From assembly GCF_008831285.2 (NCBI RefSeq), contig NC_045140.1, positions 20,706,370-20,770,369 on the forward strand: a stretch of 64,000 nt of DNA, read 5' to 3'. The notes under the pieces are model-generated. The model saw only the letters and a program-made list of their open reading frames with translations. It did no database searches and had not been told where the DNA came from. Below, piece after piece: positions 51,101 through 63,874 of this stretch. Both the position numbers and the translations under genes were made by a program. How positions within the stretch are numbered: position 1 is the first letter of the stretch; each line of letters begins with the position of its first letter. This stretch comes from Nymphaea colorata (taxonomy: Eukaryota; Streptophyta; Magnoliopsida; Nymphaeales; Nymphaeaceae).

Positions 51101-51600
51101 TCATCCAAATTGTGCTGATTATAAGAATGATTAACCAAAATTATTTTAGGTTCAGCCAAGTACATTCACTCCGTCCCTATCTTTCTTTGCAGAGTAAGAA
51201 TCAGACACAGAAACAAAGGGGCAATCCTGAAATTGACAAATTCAGTACCCTTGTCGGGCAAAGGATGCTGAAGTCTCAATCCATCCAAAAGATTCTCCAA
51301 GAAAAATAAAAACGAAACCCAGAAAACAGGGAGGCCCTCTTCAGACATTATCTCACAAATAAGGACCTGTTTAGCTCTTTAGTCGAAAAGATCAGTCGAA
51401 AATTTCACAAGCCACCGCCCACCCTTAATTTACTTCAAATTCCTCAATGGTACTCCATTTGTTCTCCAAATCTCCACAACACCCATGTACATGACTGATT
51501 ATTGACGCATAGGACATGGGCAGTGTCGTAAATGGCATCGACGATAAAACCCCCCTTCCAGGGGTGGTCCGAGCACATGGGCAATCTGCCGTGTCTTTGT
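46250..51600. other. Intergenic DNA, no supported gene
   Basis: AT-rich spacer with a (TA)n tract (48078-48142) and a pair of related ~28-bp motifs at 47293-47325 and 48796-48826. No recognisable gene. Confidence 0.55.
48078..48142. repeat. (TA)n microsatellite with TTTA interruptions
   Basis: About 65 bases of TA dinucleotide broken at a few places by TTTA. Confidence 0.9.
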
Positions 51601-51612
51601 TCTTCTTTCTTT

Positions 51613-51638
51613 GGAAGGGAAGGGAAGGGAAGGGAGGA
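51613..51638. repeat. Purine-rich GGAAGGGAAG repeats just before the start codon
   Basis: Several GGAAG/GGGAA units sit immediately upstream of the ATG at 51641 and would form a purine-rich leader end. Confidence 0.6.
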
Positions 51639-51640
51639 CG

Positions 51641-52081
51641 ATGAACACTAGGTGCGTTTCAGGGTGTCTGCAGGATGTGGAGGCACCCATCAGGGTGAGC
51701 TTCATGAAGCTGTACCAATGGCCGCACTCCGATGCGGAGTTTCTGAAGCTCATTAGCGCGAGGGAGGAGAAGAGCACGGGCGGCAACCCTCGGGCCTCGT
51801 GGAAGGGTCGTGAGAGCTACGCCTCCAGGCAGATGTACCTGAGGAGCTACACCTTCTGCAGGAAGGAGGAGACTGTTGCGGAGAAGACCAGGAAGTGGCT
51901 GAGCGAGAAGAAGAAGATGAAGGGCAGGAAGGAGAAGAGGAAGGGAGGTCCCATGGAGGTGGTGGCCGTCGTGAAGAGGGTGAAGGACAAGTCTGTGTCT
52001 GGGGTGTACTCCGTGTTTGAGGTTGTGTTTGAGTGCCTCTTCTCTTGTATGGCTCGGGTGGATGTGGTGGAGTTCAAATGA
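51641..52081 (+). CDS. Conserved plant protein of unknown function
   Basis: Intronless 146-residue frame starting at the ATG at 51641 (MNTRCVSGCL). It contains PIRVSFMKLYQWPHSDAEFL (residues about 16-35) and SRQMYLRSYTFCRKEETV (about 67-84), a pairing I associate with a small plant family of uncharacterised proteins. A strongly basic stretch follows (KKKMKGRKEKRKGG, about 96-109), then a hydrophobic C-terminal segment FEVVFECLFSCMARVDVVEF. No signal peptide, catalytic motif or known domain is evident. The basic stretch could serve nuclear import or membrane contact. The GC-rich coding region stands out sharply from AT-rich flanks, and the frame is clean, which supports a real gene. No function is proposed. 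Confidence 0.7.
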   Translation: MNTRCVSGCLQDVEAPIRVSFMKLYQWPHSDAEFLKLISAREEKSTGGNPRASWKGRESYASRQMYLRSYTFCRKEETVAEKTRKWLSEKKKMKGRKEKRKGGPMEVVAVVKRVKDKSVSGVYSVFEVVFECLFSCMARVDVVEFK

Positions 52082-52089
52082 GGGGGGTT

Positions 52090-55000
52090 GTAGGGATGGG
52101 CAAGAACCAAGTTCAAGTTCCTGACTTATGTACTTTATCCTATATGGAAGAAGGAAAAGATGGGTTTTCTTCTCTCTTTCTTTCTCTCTCTGTCTCTACG
52201 TCTCTTACTCTTCATTTTTTGGTACTCTTTCTTCCTCTTCATGTTGCTTTTAGTAGCAAGGATTGAAGTGGAGTGCTTGACTGGTCACTTCTTAGGTTCA
52301 CTGGAAGATTTAAAGCAGAGGAGGCAGAACTGTCTTGTTGGAATGCAGGAATGGCTCTATCTTCCTCTTGTTTATGCTAAGTGTTGGTACAAAGGCATCA
52401 CTAGTGATCGATACAGTATATACTAGAAAACGAGGGATCCATATATATTCCCTCTCAGCTTTCTTGTTCCTGAAGAGATCAACAAAGAAATTTAATTAAT
52501 GCTGTGCACAGAAATCATTCCCTTCAAAGCTAGTACCGTGAGTTGGATTTTAAGAACAACCTGTATTAAATACAGATTTTGCAGATTTCTGGCCACTTGA
52601 TACACAAAGAACACGAAAGACGCAGCTTTGAAAACAGATGTGTATCCTTCTCTGCAAATGATTATTTCAGTAGACGGATGGTCGTGGAAGGGTAGTTAAT
52701 TCAGAATATTTTTCATACTTTACGATGGTGGATGCAACTTGTTCACAATGGGTTTGCGTGAATTGTCTTACTTGCAATACAGAGGACAACTGGTCTGGCA
52801 CTCGTACATGGTGATAGACAAAAGTAGGGCAGGACAAGGGTGGGTGCAGGCGGCATGTGATGTGAAGATGGGGCATCTGGGGTACTCATTGAGTAACGCG
52901 ATTTTGGGTAGAGAGCCCTTTGGGCAAACCGCAAAAGATTATTGCAGATATCGGAGACTGTGACATCACTTGATATGCTAACCGCTAGTGGTTAGTTTGC
53001 TTGGGAGTTGATCCAATCGACTCACTTCGTGCTCAACCGGCCGATCTTTACAGACGCAGAGTTTATGAACTTGGTTGCATCTATGTTTTGTTCTTGGTCC
53101 ACACACCTGCGGTGGAAAACAGCACCAACCTGAAAATGAACAACTTTTTCTTTTTAAATGCACCAAACTGATAAATATAAGAAAAAAAAATCAAACCATG
53201 GCTTTGGATATGTACCTACACACGAGTTTTGTCCACAAAAATTAATTGAACTAGGTGTCTGGTAGGAGCCACACTTAAATGCCGTAGGCGGAGGATGGTT
53301 CTACCAGATGATAATATATAGAAGGAAAAAACCAATCTCATTAACCAGCCCAATAACTTCTAGTGCAAGATGTCTCTTAGCATGTCCGGATCACCAGCGC
53401 AATCTTAGTCGCCGACTTGGAATTTAAGTACTTGGAAAGGATTCCATGCACCTGGCTAAAGGGTTGGACTGAAGAAACTTTTTTAAGTTGAAAGATGTAA
53501 ATAATTTAAAATCCTGATTGAAAGAACATGGTCTTCATATTTTAGCGATTACGTTTGTCCAGAACTGATGTCACAACATCTCTCTAGACGCCATACGCTT
53601 TCCCTCCAAGGCAAGAAATCTCTGTCTCGGTGCCTCCTGCATGAGAAAGAAAAACTTAAATGTTCTTCCGGAATTTCCGCAGCTTGGCAGATCATGAATG
53701 TCGGAGAAGTAACTTTTGGTAGCAAGGATGAAGGTGATCCCCTCGCCTGTAAGGAGGGATCTGTGCTGGGGATTGATGTGTGGCACCGGTGAAATGGTAA
53801 AAAAAATCATACGAAGCTTTCCCCTGAAATATTTTCACAGATTCAAGAAAATGAATTTGGTGATAAACGTGCAATGTGAAAAACATATAACCCTGAATGG
53901 GAATGATCTAAGGACGTGCTTTTCTGGTGCTTTCTACGAGGGAGTAAATCATCTTGTGGAAAACATGTTTCCACTGGCTGTAAGAGGGTGCACAATCCTT
54001 TTTTTTTTCTTTGATCTCGCTATTTACCTGTTTCACTTCACACCGCGTTCAACGTTGTGAATCTTTAGGAGTAGTAAACCACCAGTTCGTCCTTCTCATT
54101 AGTTACAAAACTATATTCGATAAACGTGAAGTCTGCAGAAACCATGGTCTGGTAAAGTTTGGATCATTTTACAAAACGTTTTACATCAAAACTTATCTAT
54201 GTTCAATTATTTCACCTTTAAAATTAAACCCAATTCCATGTACTTCATCACATTTATAAGGTCATATTTCATGCAAAAAAAAAAAACATAAAAAAAAGGA
54301 AAAAAGACTTGCATCCTCATGATCCAACGTTTAAATGAAACTAATTCCCTATCTAACTATATGTAGTTGGTGTCCGCGAGTAATAGAGCAACGAATCAAT
54401 CCACAAATGTATCCCACTATGTATATGTTAATTTTAAAGAGACCAGATGCCAAACCAAAATGAACCAAAGGATTGACTTGACGACTTCCATCATCCATGC
54501 CGGTCCAATTTGAACTAAAAGAGTCGTACAGTATATAAAATTTTTGATACCAGAGTTTTTCCGAGTCTTTTTTCGTTTATCTTTGGCTAATACAGTCTAT
54601 ATACCTCGTCGTTTCCATGCATTTGATCTCAGCTCTGTGAGCCGATCGATCGTGACTTTCACGTCCCAATTATATTAACCATGTCAAAAGTAAGACCGGC
54701 GGGTGCCATTTTGGTGAATGCCCAAACAAATTCATAGTTTGCTTTTCTAAGTTAACATCTAAAAACTTTCTAAGATCAAGTGCAGTAGCAGCTAAAAACT
54801 AGTAAGTAGCATAAATTTTTATCCCAGATATACTTTAAATATAAAATTTTGTACTTTCAAGCCTTTTTCACTCTCGGAGAAGTTATAAGCGTCTCTATAT
54901 AATGTTAATCCGCAGACAGCATTCTCTAAAGATTTTTACGCAAACTTATAAATTTCTATCTTCGAATTTTTAGCTAGGACCAAATTAAAGCGGCCTATCA

Positions 55001-58000
55001 GTACTTCATAATAAGCTACGGTGGCCGCCTTCAAGGATCACACCATCTTTGCAGATCCTATTAGATCACGCAGCTGCCAGTTCGTAGGAAAAATCGGTCC
55101 TAAATCCTCGTCGGAAGAACTGTAATAGGAAATTGCACTTCTACAAAATTTCCCATGGTTGTGACGTGCAAGGGGGTTGGACTGGCCGTTGGGATCATGA
55201 AAGACCTCTACTTGGTATAACATAGATGTTACTGATAAAAGAGAAAACCAATTATAGAAAATATTTGCTTAGTTTAAACTCTTATGTTTGCTCTTCTTTA
55301 GTTTGGAGCTTCTACTGTGTGACTTTCTTTGTTATTTTACACATGAAACTAAAACAAAGTTAAATCGAGGTATCTTTGGTCCATTCATCTGAATTAGATG
55401 GAGACAAAAGCCTTTCATACGCATCGTCCATTTTTATCGTACTCTGATAAACTACAACGGCCAATCGTGCATATCATCCAACCAAATTAGAGTGGTTCTC
55501 AGCTGCTTCAAAAATCACATGAAGGCTACTAATTCCTCCCTCTCGCATCGCTATCAGCTCAGTATTCAATGGGCGTCGCATTTCTTGTTGTGCTCGTAAC
55601 GTGATTGAAAGAAGGATGGTGACGGACAAACTCCATGTGTAGCGCCCTCTAGGTTAGCCATGTGTCCCATGGAGGTGAGTCCAACTGGTACTTGGTAGTG
55701 CCCACCAACACATGGTTCTTTGTTGAGCTCTTCCAGGAGGTGGGGGAAGACTGCCCTGATGCTCAACTCAGGCAGTGGATCCTCCCTTTGCCTCATCAGA
55801 ATGAGGCCAAAAGTAGCGTTTGATTACTATGAATTTGAAATTCACGATATGATGTAGATTTAACATGGCATGCTTTCGTTGATACGGTGAAAGATCTATT
55901 GTCTATCAAGCTAAAGCTTTTAGGTTAGACCTAAAATCCATATTTTAGTTCTTTACATTGAAAAAAAGGTTGGATTTAAGATTGGAGGGAAAATGTTCAG
56001 ACTTCTCAACTCGTCCTGAGGATCTTAAATCTGCAGAATGAGTTGGGCAGATGCACTAGCTAATTAAGAAGCAGGTAAGCTAGTTCTACCAACCAACTTC
56101 TTTTGTCTGTCAAATGGAACCAACAAAAGGCACAGATCCAGATCTAGAAAAAACAAATTAATCTGTAAAACAGACAACCACCGCTTAAGAAGGCAAGAAA
56201 AAAGCCCTGGACCCCACTAATTGGGTGGTGTTTGATTTGAAGAACGTTGTGTTCTTGGAACACATACTTTCAAAACACTTGACATGATTATAACTGCACA
56301 GTATTCATGTGTACTGCCCAGTCACCCGGCCCTCATTTGTCATCTAGCTGTGACAGCCATTCACTGACCAACAATCTATTCAAGGTAGGAAAAAGTACTG
56401 ATGCGGTTGAGCGAAAGATAGATTAATGTTGATAACAAAACTTGATCTATCATTTGTAGCAGTGAGATTTCGATCCAGCATTTACATATCGATCGAATGT
56501 TCATTATATGAATGTCAGTTTCCATCTATATGAGTCACATGGGGAATTCAACAAAAAACTTTGTGCAGCTTGCTTGAGAAAGTAGCATTAGAACACAAGA
56601 AAAGTCAACAATAAAAACGGAAAGCTAAAAAGGACAAGAAAACAAAAAAAAAAACCCTTCCCAGAGAAAATAACAAGAGAAAACCACAGGTTTTTCAAAA
56701 TTAAGAATCTACTACGTGAAATTGGGTCACAATGCTCTTACGATAAGCTCTCGAGCTTGAAAAGCAAAATTTTTTGAAAAAAAAAAAAAACAAAATTTAA
56801 ATGAAGGAGCTTGAATTCCTTCAAGACCATTTACTTTCTCTGGTGTTGCATTAGACCTTACCAGGCCGGATGGTCATTCGGACCCAACACCCGATTCAGT
56901 CGACGCACAGTACCACTCAAATTAATTTAATCTGAATAATACAAATCTCAGATAGCCACTTCTAATTAGTTAGCGAACAATTGGCCTTCATTTCTCTGGC
57001 CGCCCGACCGATTAAGGAGCATTTCTTTGAAAATGAATGTGATATCATGCACTGAAAGATCTCCTCAGGGCTTCACATAGATACATAATTTCACGGCAGA
57101 ACATTACATATATGATGAAACGGCAGAACATTATGTATATGATGAATCAACACAGATAGGAAAACAGGCTGCTTAATCCTTAGGCAGCTTAGTTTCGTGT
57201 AGATGTGCTGTACCAAGAATGTATCCAATGCTTCCAGAAGCACACATGCAATATCCAATATGGTTATTATGATATGTATACTTCCAGATTTAACATTGTG
57301 GCAATGTGAAGAAACCTCATCACACACACAAACGAGGAGGCGCAGAACCACAACGGCATGGCCACCTGATCATCCATAGAAGATCCTCTCTTATTTGGCT
57401 TGTATGATGAAACGGGCATCATTTAGAGCTCGATTTGGAGATAGTTTTGAAGGGTCGGCCCATTCCTGTCCCACGAGCTTCACACCATTTAGTACTCCAC
57501 CACCTGCTATCAGGAGGAGATGCCATCTACCTACCTTACAATGACGTTCTTTTGTCCTTTCGTCTTGGTGCCACAGTATTTTCTTGTCCAGGGTATCGCA
57601 TTCAAGATGCTGGATGTTGCTAGATACCTACAAGGTAAAAACATATCCTTGAAAGCACCATAAATTGCTGCTAAAAGCACCGTAAATTTGTGTGAGTCCT
57701 TTCTTTTTAAAGTCTACCTGACGGATGTGCTTTCAACATTAAAAGCATTATCAAACTATAAAGTAAAGATGGATTTTGAACATGTATCTGACGTTCGATA
57801 ACTCTTTAAAATCAATGATCTGAAACACTTTTGACTTCTAAAGCTAATCTTTCATTTGGGAAATATAATTTCTGTGTCAATCTACGTGTTTTAGTTGAAC
57901 ATGCATGTCTTATTTGCATATTGATTTTTTGAAAACCCTTTAAAAATATTGGGCGACAAAAAATGTTTGAGGCTTTTGACTAGCCAAGGTCCATGTCCTG

Positions 58001-59680
58001 ATTAATTAGGTCGTGATGTCTGGTGAATCGTCACCTCATGCCTTTGTTTATTGTAATTGCTGCCTGCCCGATCACTTCATCACCATGTTCGTGTTACAAT
58101 TTTAACAGCAAAAAGTTTTTAATGCACGGTTATCATTTTCATACCAAGACCTTTCTCATTGTAAATTACCGCAATAATTTCTTTAAAAAATTAACAAGAA
58201 AAGCTTGAGAAAACTTTGGTTATATATTCAAAATCATTACCCGATAATATGCTAAAATTTAAGAGCATCCAGTTAGTAATGTGGGCGTGTGGCAGGCCAC
58301 AACACGTGAGTCTGCTTGTCTACACGGAGTGCAGTCTGCTTTTCTGAGCTACCTCATGGCAGGTTCCCGGTACTTGATTTAGATGAGTTTTGATCCGCTC
58401 AATTGGCTGAAAAATCTTTTCTCAGCTGTTAATTTACTTAACATACAATTTTAAATTTCGAAATTTAATTGGGTGCAGTTGGAGGTTTCTGATTTAATTT
58501 TAAGGGTTAATTGGTACATCGAATGATTATATGTCATGTCCAACTAATCACCATAAATGTTAATCTCTCTCTATGAAACTGTCTTAATTCATTCTAAACT
58601 TCATTAAGGACTCACTGCTTTAAGAATAGAAATGAAAAAGACAAGAGGCGTCATCTCCATTAGGCTTTTCCTTCGATTAGATGGAATCCTAGGGTTGTGT
58701 TCATGAGTATGCAACATATGCCGGGATTTACTTCTTTTCACAGAAATAATGGACAACGCTGGAGGAGAGGAGGGAGTGGTAGCCAACTGTTTCAACTAAT
58801 GCAACTTGCTTAAATATGATTGCAGGTTCTGTCCTGCTGGTTGGGAACAGGCTTCTTGCAAAGATCACCTTGAAAAGTAGGCATGTAAATGTGTTGAACA
58901 AGCGACTCTGTCATTCCCAATCGTAAAATGGGATCCAGTCTATTCTTCGATTAGAAGAATGCAAATTATTTGGCTATATGTTGATTAATAGATCCTGCCG
59001 CGACTGTGAAAGGACCAACACCGATATTATATACGACTTCTTCGTACTCTTTTGACTCTTTCCTTTTTCTCCTTCTTTTTTTTTTTTTAAGTTGAACAGA
59101 TAGGGTTGATGAGCTCCAACTTTAATATCTTATAACTATTAAAAAAATGGACGGGACTTTTGGTAGAAATCAAGATGATACGTGTACGATGCGGCCGTGA
59201 CATTCTAGCTAAAAAACTTTGCACCATCAGTCATAGCCGCAGTATTTTATAAGGTGCAAGAGAGCCAGTTGGACATAATGCAATAATCAATAAGTAAAGC
59301 GGGCCCCCGATCCATCTTTTCACTTGGAATTTTGCACCTCCACACTAGCATCAAACAGTTTTAGATTTCGATCCATTAACGCTCGTGCTCGCAAGCTGTA
59401 ACAAATCCAAAGACAAAACACAACTCAACTATTGTATGCTCAGCAGAATACATGGATATATACAATCAGCAATTCGTGAACATTGAGCATATTGCTGGTT
59501 AGGACTTGGCACACTGGCCTAAGTTGGTAGCGTTAATTATGACTCCAAGGATGACCAATAGTTCAGTTAGGTTATTCCTTGGTCACCAATGTGTTCAAAG
59601 GATTGGATTATCCCCGCCTAAAGAAAGGATACTTAAGCTTTTGTGGTGAAAGATGATCTAAACATGATGAACGACTCATT
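52090..59680. other. Intergenic DNA, no supported gene
   Basis: AT-rich, with long A/T tracts (54273-54305, 56646-56658, 56771-56793, 59076-59090) and a 27-bp tandem duplication at 57093-57147. No recognisable gene. Confidence 0.55.
57093..57147. repeat. 27-bp tandem duplication
   Basis: CGGCAGAACATTACATATATGATGAAA is followed directly by CGGCAGAACATTATGTATATGATGAAT, two copies differing at a few positions. Confidence 0.8.
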
Positions 59681-59688
59681 TCGCCATG

Positions 59689-59691
<3 letters not shown>

Positions 59692-59759
<68 letters not shown>

Positions 59760-59768
59760 CTGTGTGTG
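59692..59768. repeat. (TA)n-(TG)n compound microsatellite
   Basis: About 22 TA units (59692-59735) pass into about 12 TG units (to about 59759), with a short further TG run. Confidence 0.92.
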
Positions 59769-59779
59769 GGTTGGGCTTT

Positions 59780-60643
59780 CTAAAGTAAACTGTCGTCACT
59801 TGGTTGTGAAAACAATAGTTGCATGCAGATCAATAGCCAAGCGCCTACCTGAATACGCAAAAGATCAACATCATAGCACATGCACTGATGTACAGATATA
59901 TGACAGAATAGGATTGGTGTCTGAGCAGTCCCAATCCTGATTTTGATATAAAGTTGGTGCTCTTTCAAAAATATAAAGTTGGTCTGTCGCTGAGAATCAA
60001 GCTCAGATTCTAGAGCTGAACAAGCCCCCTTCTTTTTCCCTGTTCGACAGAAGGATCTGAACTCATTTTTAAGCAACACAGTTTCATCACGAAAGCAAAG
60101 ATTGGTGGTTGGCAATGCTCTCCTTTGAGGCCAACAGCAGCAGCTTTTCGATGTGGGCTGAAGCTTTTTCGGGGTCTCGACAAAGGGAGCGCGCCAATTG
60201 ACAAAGGTTTTTTTTCTTGCTGAGTGCAGAAGCTCCATTCTTTTTAAAGGCGCATTCCCCCGAAGAGGTATTTGGGTAGGGAGAAGATGCATCGCTTTTT
60301 CGCTTTCTTTTCTTTCAATTTGTCCAACTATTTTAATTCCTTTTTCTTGAGATGTCTCTGTCTCTGTGGAAACATGGGAAAGATGACATTTTCTGAAAAA
60401 TGGAAAATGACAGTAGAGAAATTCTAAGAACGCCTTGCCTTGAGACAGATAGCAATTTGATTCGCAACGTCGAAGAAAAGTCTTGGCCACATGGGTGACG
60501 TGATCGGACAGCGTTTTTGGCCACGACTCTGGGACGCCCCTTTCTCCTACTGGACAAATCATGCGTACATTACAGAGCCAAGCACAGGCATCTGATACAC
60601 AATGGAAAACTCGCATATTGACAAGAAACCCATCTCTATCCAC
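59780..60643 (-). other. Unexplained 287-codon open frame
   Basis: The longest single-exon open frame outside the recognised genes, from the ATG at 60643 to the stop at 59780 on the minus strand. I recognise no domain. Composition is rich in Cys, Ser, Lys and Arg, with no signal peptide, repeats or clear membrane span. Another frame on the same strand is also open over parts (60333-60557, 60010-60204). It could be a lineage-specific gene, a decayed gene, inserted organellar DNA or chance. No promoter was identified. Confidence 0.2.
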
Positions 60644-60649
60644 TCGTCC

Positions 60650-63300
60650 GTCTATTTAATTTTAATCTACCTACCTAATGAAAAATAACAGTTGCTAAGT
60701 TTGTTAATCATAAAGTTGTAGGCTTGTCCAGGGCCACCCACTTGTGGCTGAGTCCCAGAAATCCAAGACATGCATTGTCGTCGACCTACCTTTGTTTGTT
60801 CCTTTTTTTCTTTGATTATATATGGACCACGGATTTGCATGTCTCTAGAAACTTCTTACCAATGGAAGGTTTTTTTTTTTAAAAAAAAGTTAATTAGTAA
60901 GGTTAGTAAACAAAGCAATTCTAATATTTTCTTTGGAACAATGCGTTTAGGAGGGTTGCATATAAATATTAGGTTGATCGGTCGCCAATATTACATTCAG
61001 GATTGAGCTTCTACAGATTTCTTAATGAGTCAAATCCAGATTTAAACAAGAAACAGACAATTTCAAAACGCCAATTACCTGACTCATTAGCATCTGTAAC
61101 TGCTTATTTGATATGTATACAGGTCGATCGTTAAGGAAATATGAGAAAGGATTTTGGAAGATAAACGAATTCATTACTTAAGAAGTTGTTGTTTCATAGT
61201 AGAAAATGGCTGCGTTCAATATGCCAATCTCAAATGAAACTAAAATTTTTACGTCAAAACAAACAAGTTCTTTTCAAGACATACTTCAGACCAGAAGAGA
61301 CTATGACAATGCATGCGAGCTTACATCGAGCAACTAAAATATCGGGAACGATGACCTTCGAGTACGGTTTCCAAGCTACCAACGCAACAATATGACTCGC
61401 TCCTTCATGCTCACGCAGGAGTGGGTATTTGTGTGGGGAAGGCGGAAGGGGAAACCTGTTCATGGTTTAGTACGTGCATGCATGCAAGCACAGTGTCGGC
61501 CGAATCTGCAGAGATATCTTTGGGCCCTCCAATTCGTCCACTTGCCAAATTATGCAATTAAATGAAAGTCTTGCATTATTGACGGGCTCCATTGCCATAA
61601 TAAAGTGTTCATCTTCGTTGACTCTCTCTCTCTCTCTACGATACAGTACTTGCATCGCCATTGCACATGGCTTCCAGGGAGGGAGAAAGAGCATCAAGTG
61701 GCAGTGGAAAAACCTAGAGAAAGATTAACGTTGGGATCTATCGTTTTGGCGATTGGGATCAATGCCAGTGAATGATGTGGAACAAAAAGAAAGAAAGAGA
61801 TGTCGAAAGAAAAAAAGAAAGAAAAAGAAGGAAAGAAAAAACTTTAGGTGATTGCGAGAAACAATTCATACATATAGATTGGACACGTCCATACCAAAAC
61901 CTTCCTTTTCTTCGGGATGTCTATTGGATCGCAAGCGAGGTAGTTCTTTTTATATGAAAACAAGACTCGGGTGATTGATTGGCTTGGAACCGATGAAATT
62001 TTAAAATTGTGATTCATATTCCTAGAACATGTGAATTGCATTATCAAACTACAAATTTTGATTCCAACATTATCAGTTAAAATTTTGGGATTGTGATCTC
62101 ACCCTAGGGGATGAAATTATGGTTTCGAAAATTTGGAACGTTTTAATCTCTTTTTAGAGTGCAAAACAAGAAGGCTTTAATTCATGAATTTTAAAATTCT
62201 AATTCTCTTTCCATCAAACATACCATTTCTAATCCTGAAACTGGAATTTTCATTCCTTTTTTGTTTGATTTGAAATATTGAATCGATAATCATAATTTCA
62301 TGCTATCAAATGCTCTCTAAGTGGCTGTTTAGTATTAGGAACAAAATATGAGCGCTTCATGAATCTGTCTCACAATTAAGATGTACTCATATGATACTTG
62401 AACAAGTGTCATATGAATTTACACTAATTTTGAGTTGTTGTTCCTATCATTTGGCAGTTAAAATACTATTTGAGTATTCTATAAATTTACTTCAAAGATT
62501 ACCATAGATTCGAATTAGGTATATTTGAATCTACCCCAATCTTTGTGGTAGATTAATGAAACATGCATAAAGTGATTCATTTGTCAAACGACTTCTAAGG
62601 GAACCATTTGTATTATTGTTTTAAGTGATCACACGGTAGAGATTAAATTGAAAATATAAAATCAAATTATTTTCTTAAAAGATTGAAACACCCCAAAGAG
62701 AAGAGAGAAAAAAAAGAGAGATAAGAACACCTACCTCGATCATTTGAATTGTATTTTAATCCCCTAAAAAAGCAGTTTATCTTCCACGCTCTCCGCTTAA
62801 TATCCTCAATCTAATTTGCTTAGAATGGATGTTCAAGATGAATTCCATTATAAGAAACGAAAGCCAACTCCAGAGAACTTGAAATGAGTGATCACTATAG
62901 ATTTACCAACCCCAGTAGCTATAGATTTACCAAACCCCGCCGCTGAGACAAGAAAAAAAACGAAACAGAGAGGCAGCGTCTTCCTTCCTTGGGAGTGGAT
63001 CAAGCGAAGATCTCCCCTGTCAGTCAGTCTGCATACTGGCTGGAGGGTCATTGGGATTAGATCTATACGCATATCCAATCTTATTACAGTTCCTGGATTG
63101 TGGGTATTTTCCCCCTGGTTTCGGGATTTTCGCGGCCCTAAGATCCAAATCAGATCACGGGCTACCAAAAGTTGATCTCGAGTCCAAATCACATTCTTCA
63201 GGAATCGGACACAGAAAGCGAGGAAGAGATATCGGGTTAGTAGAATCCGATGGTATCCATACCCGATCCGAATCAGATCATGTGGATGATTTTCTCCTGC
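60650..63300. other. Intergenic DNA with possible non-autonomous transposon remnants
   Basis: No recognisable gene. The sequence at 61960-62610 is AT-rich with repeated ATTTTAAAATT/GATTCCAA-like wording often seen in short inverted-repeat elements. A 23-bp unit (CTATAGATTTACCAA) is duplicated at 62895-62935. Confidence 0.4.
62317..62605. mobile_element. Possible MITE, about 290 bp
   Basis: The left edge TCTAAGTGGCTGTTTAGTA and the right edge TTTGTCAAACGACTTCTAAG resemble each other as imperfect inverted repeats (AAGTGGCTGTTTAG versus, reversed, AGAAGTCGTTTGAC). The interior is AT-rich and non-coding. Target-site duplication is not clear. This rests on weak edge similarity. Confidence 0.25.
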
Positions 63301-63345
63301 GGGCGGGAGAACAGCCTGGCACCCAATCACCGCTTGGACCACAGC

Positions 63346-63357
63346 GCCCACGTGGGC
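63346..63357. promoter_or_regulatory. G-box palindrome GCCCACGTGGGC
   Basis: A perfect 12-bp palindrome around the CACGTG core, bound by plant bZIP, bHLH and PIF-type factors. Two further CACGTG cores follow at 63423-63428 and 63869-63874. The cluster suggests promoter DNA for a gene lying at or beyond the right edge. Confidence 0.45.
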
Positions 63358-63868
63358 AGCAGAGCCTAACTTCAGTGGGGACCGCAGCCGCCCCACACTG
63401 GACTCCACAACAGAGCTTCCTCCACGTGTGAGGCGCAGAAAAGCCCTCAGAGGGGGACCACTCTCTCTCCATCTTTTTCCTTTTTTCATGCCCAATAATA
63501 AATCCATCGTCTTTACTGTCTTTCAGATTTCTTCGTTCATAATGGCGCAGTCTTCTCGAGTCAAAGCATGGAAAGTTAACTGAAGTTCCTTACCTCCATG
63601 GTAAATAATAACAAGAAGTTACCTTTCCAAAATCTAATTTCATAAACTTTGTGCGGTAACATTTCCACGTCTACCGAAGGAGTCTTTGTCGTTTTATCAA
63701 GAGCCACAGCAAGTGACCAAAGTAAATGCCCCTATCCTTTCCTCCACGACAGTGTCCTTTTTCATCTATTAAAAATCTTTCGTAGAGAAGGGAAAATAGA
63801 CAATTACCAGAGATGAGAGCAAGGGGGACCGTATACCAGGAGAATGTTGGTTGAAAAAATTTATAGGT

Positions 63869-63874
63869 CACGTG
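63869..63874. promoter_or_regulatory. G-box core in GGTCACGTGGCAG
   Basis: Third CACGTG core within about 530 bp. It lies 110 bp before an ATG at 63982 near the window edge, whose frame stays open to the end but is too short to judge. Confidence 0.35.

Noticed and set aside
62848-63507. 219-codon minus-strand frame near the right edge
   Set aside because: The plus strand is also widely open, the frame covers G-box promoter-like DNA and a short duplicated unit, and no domain is visible.
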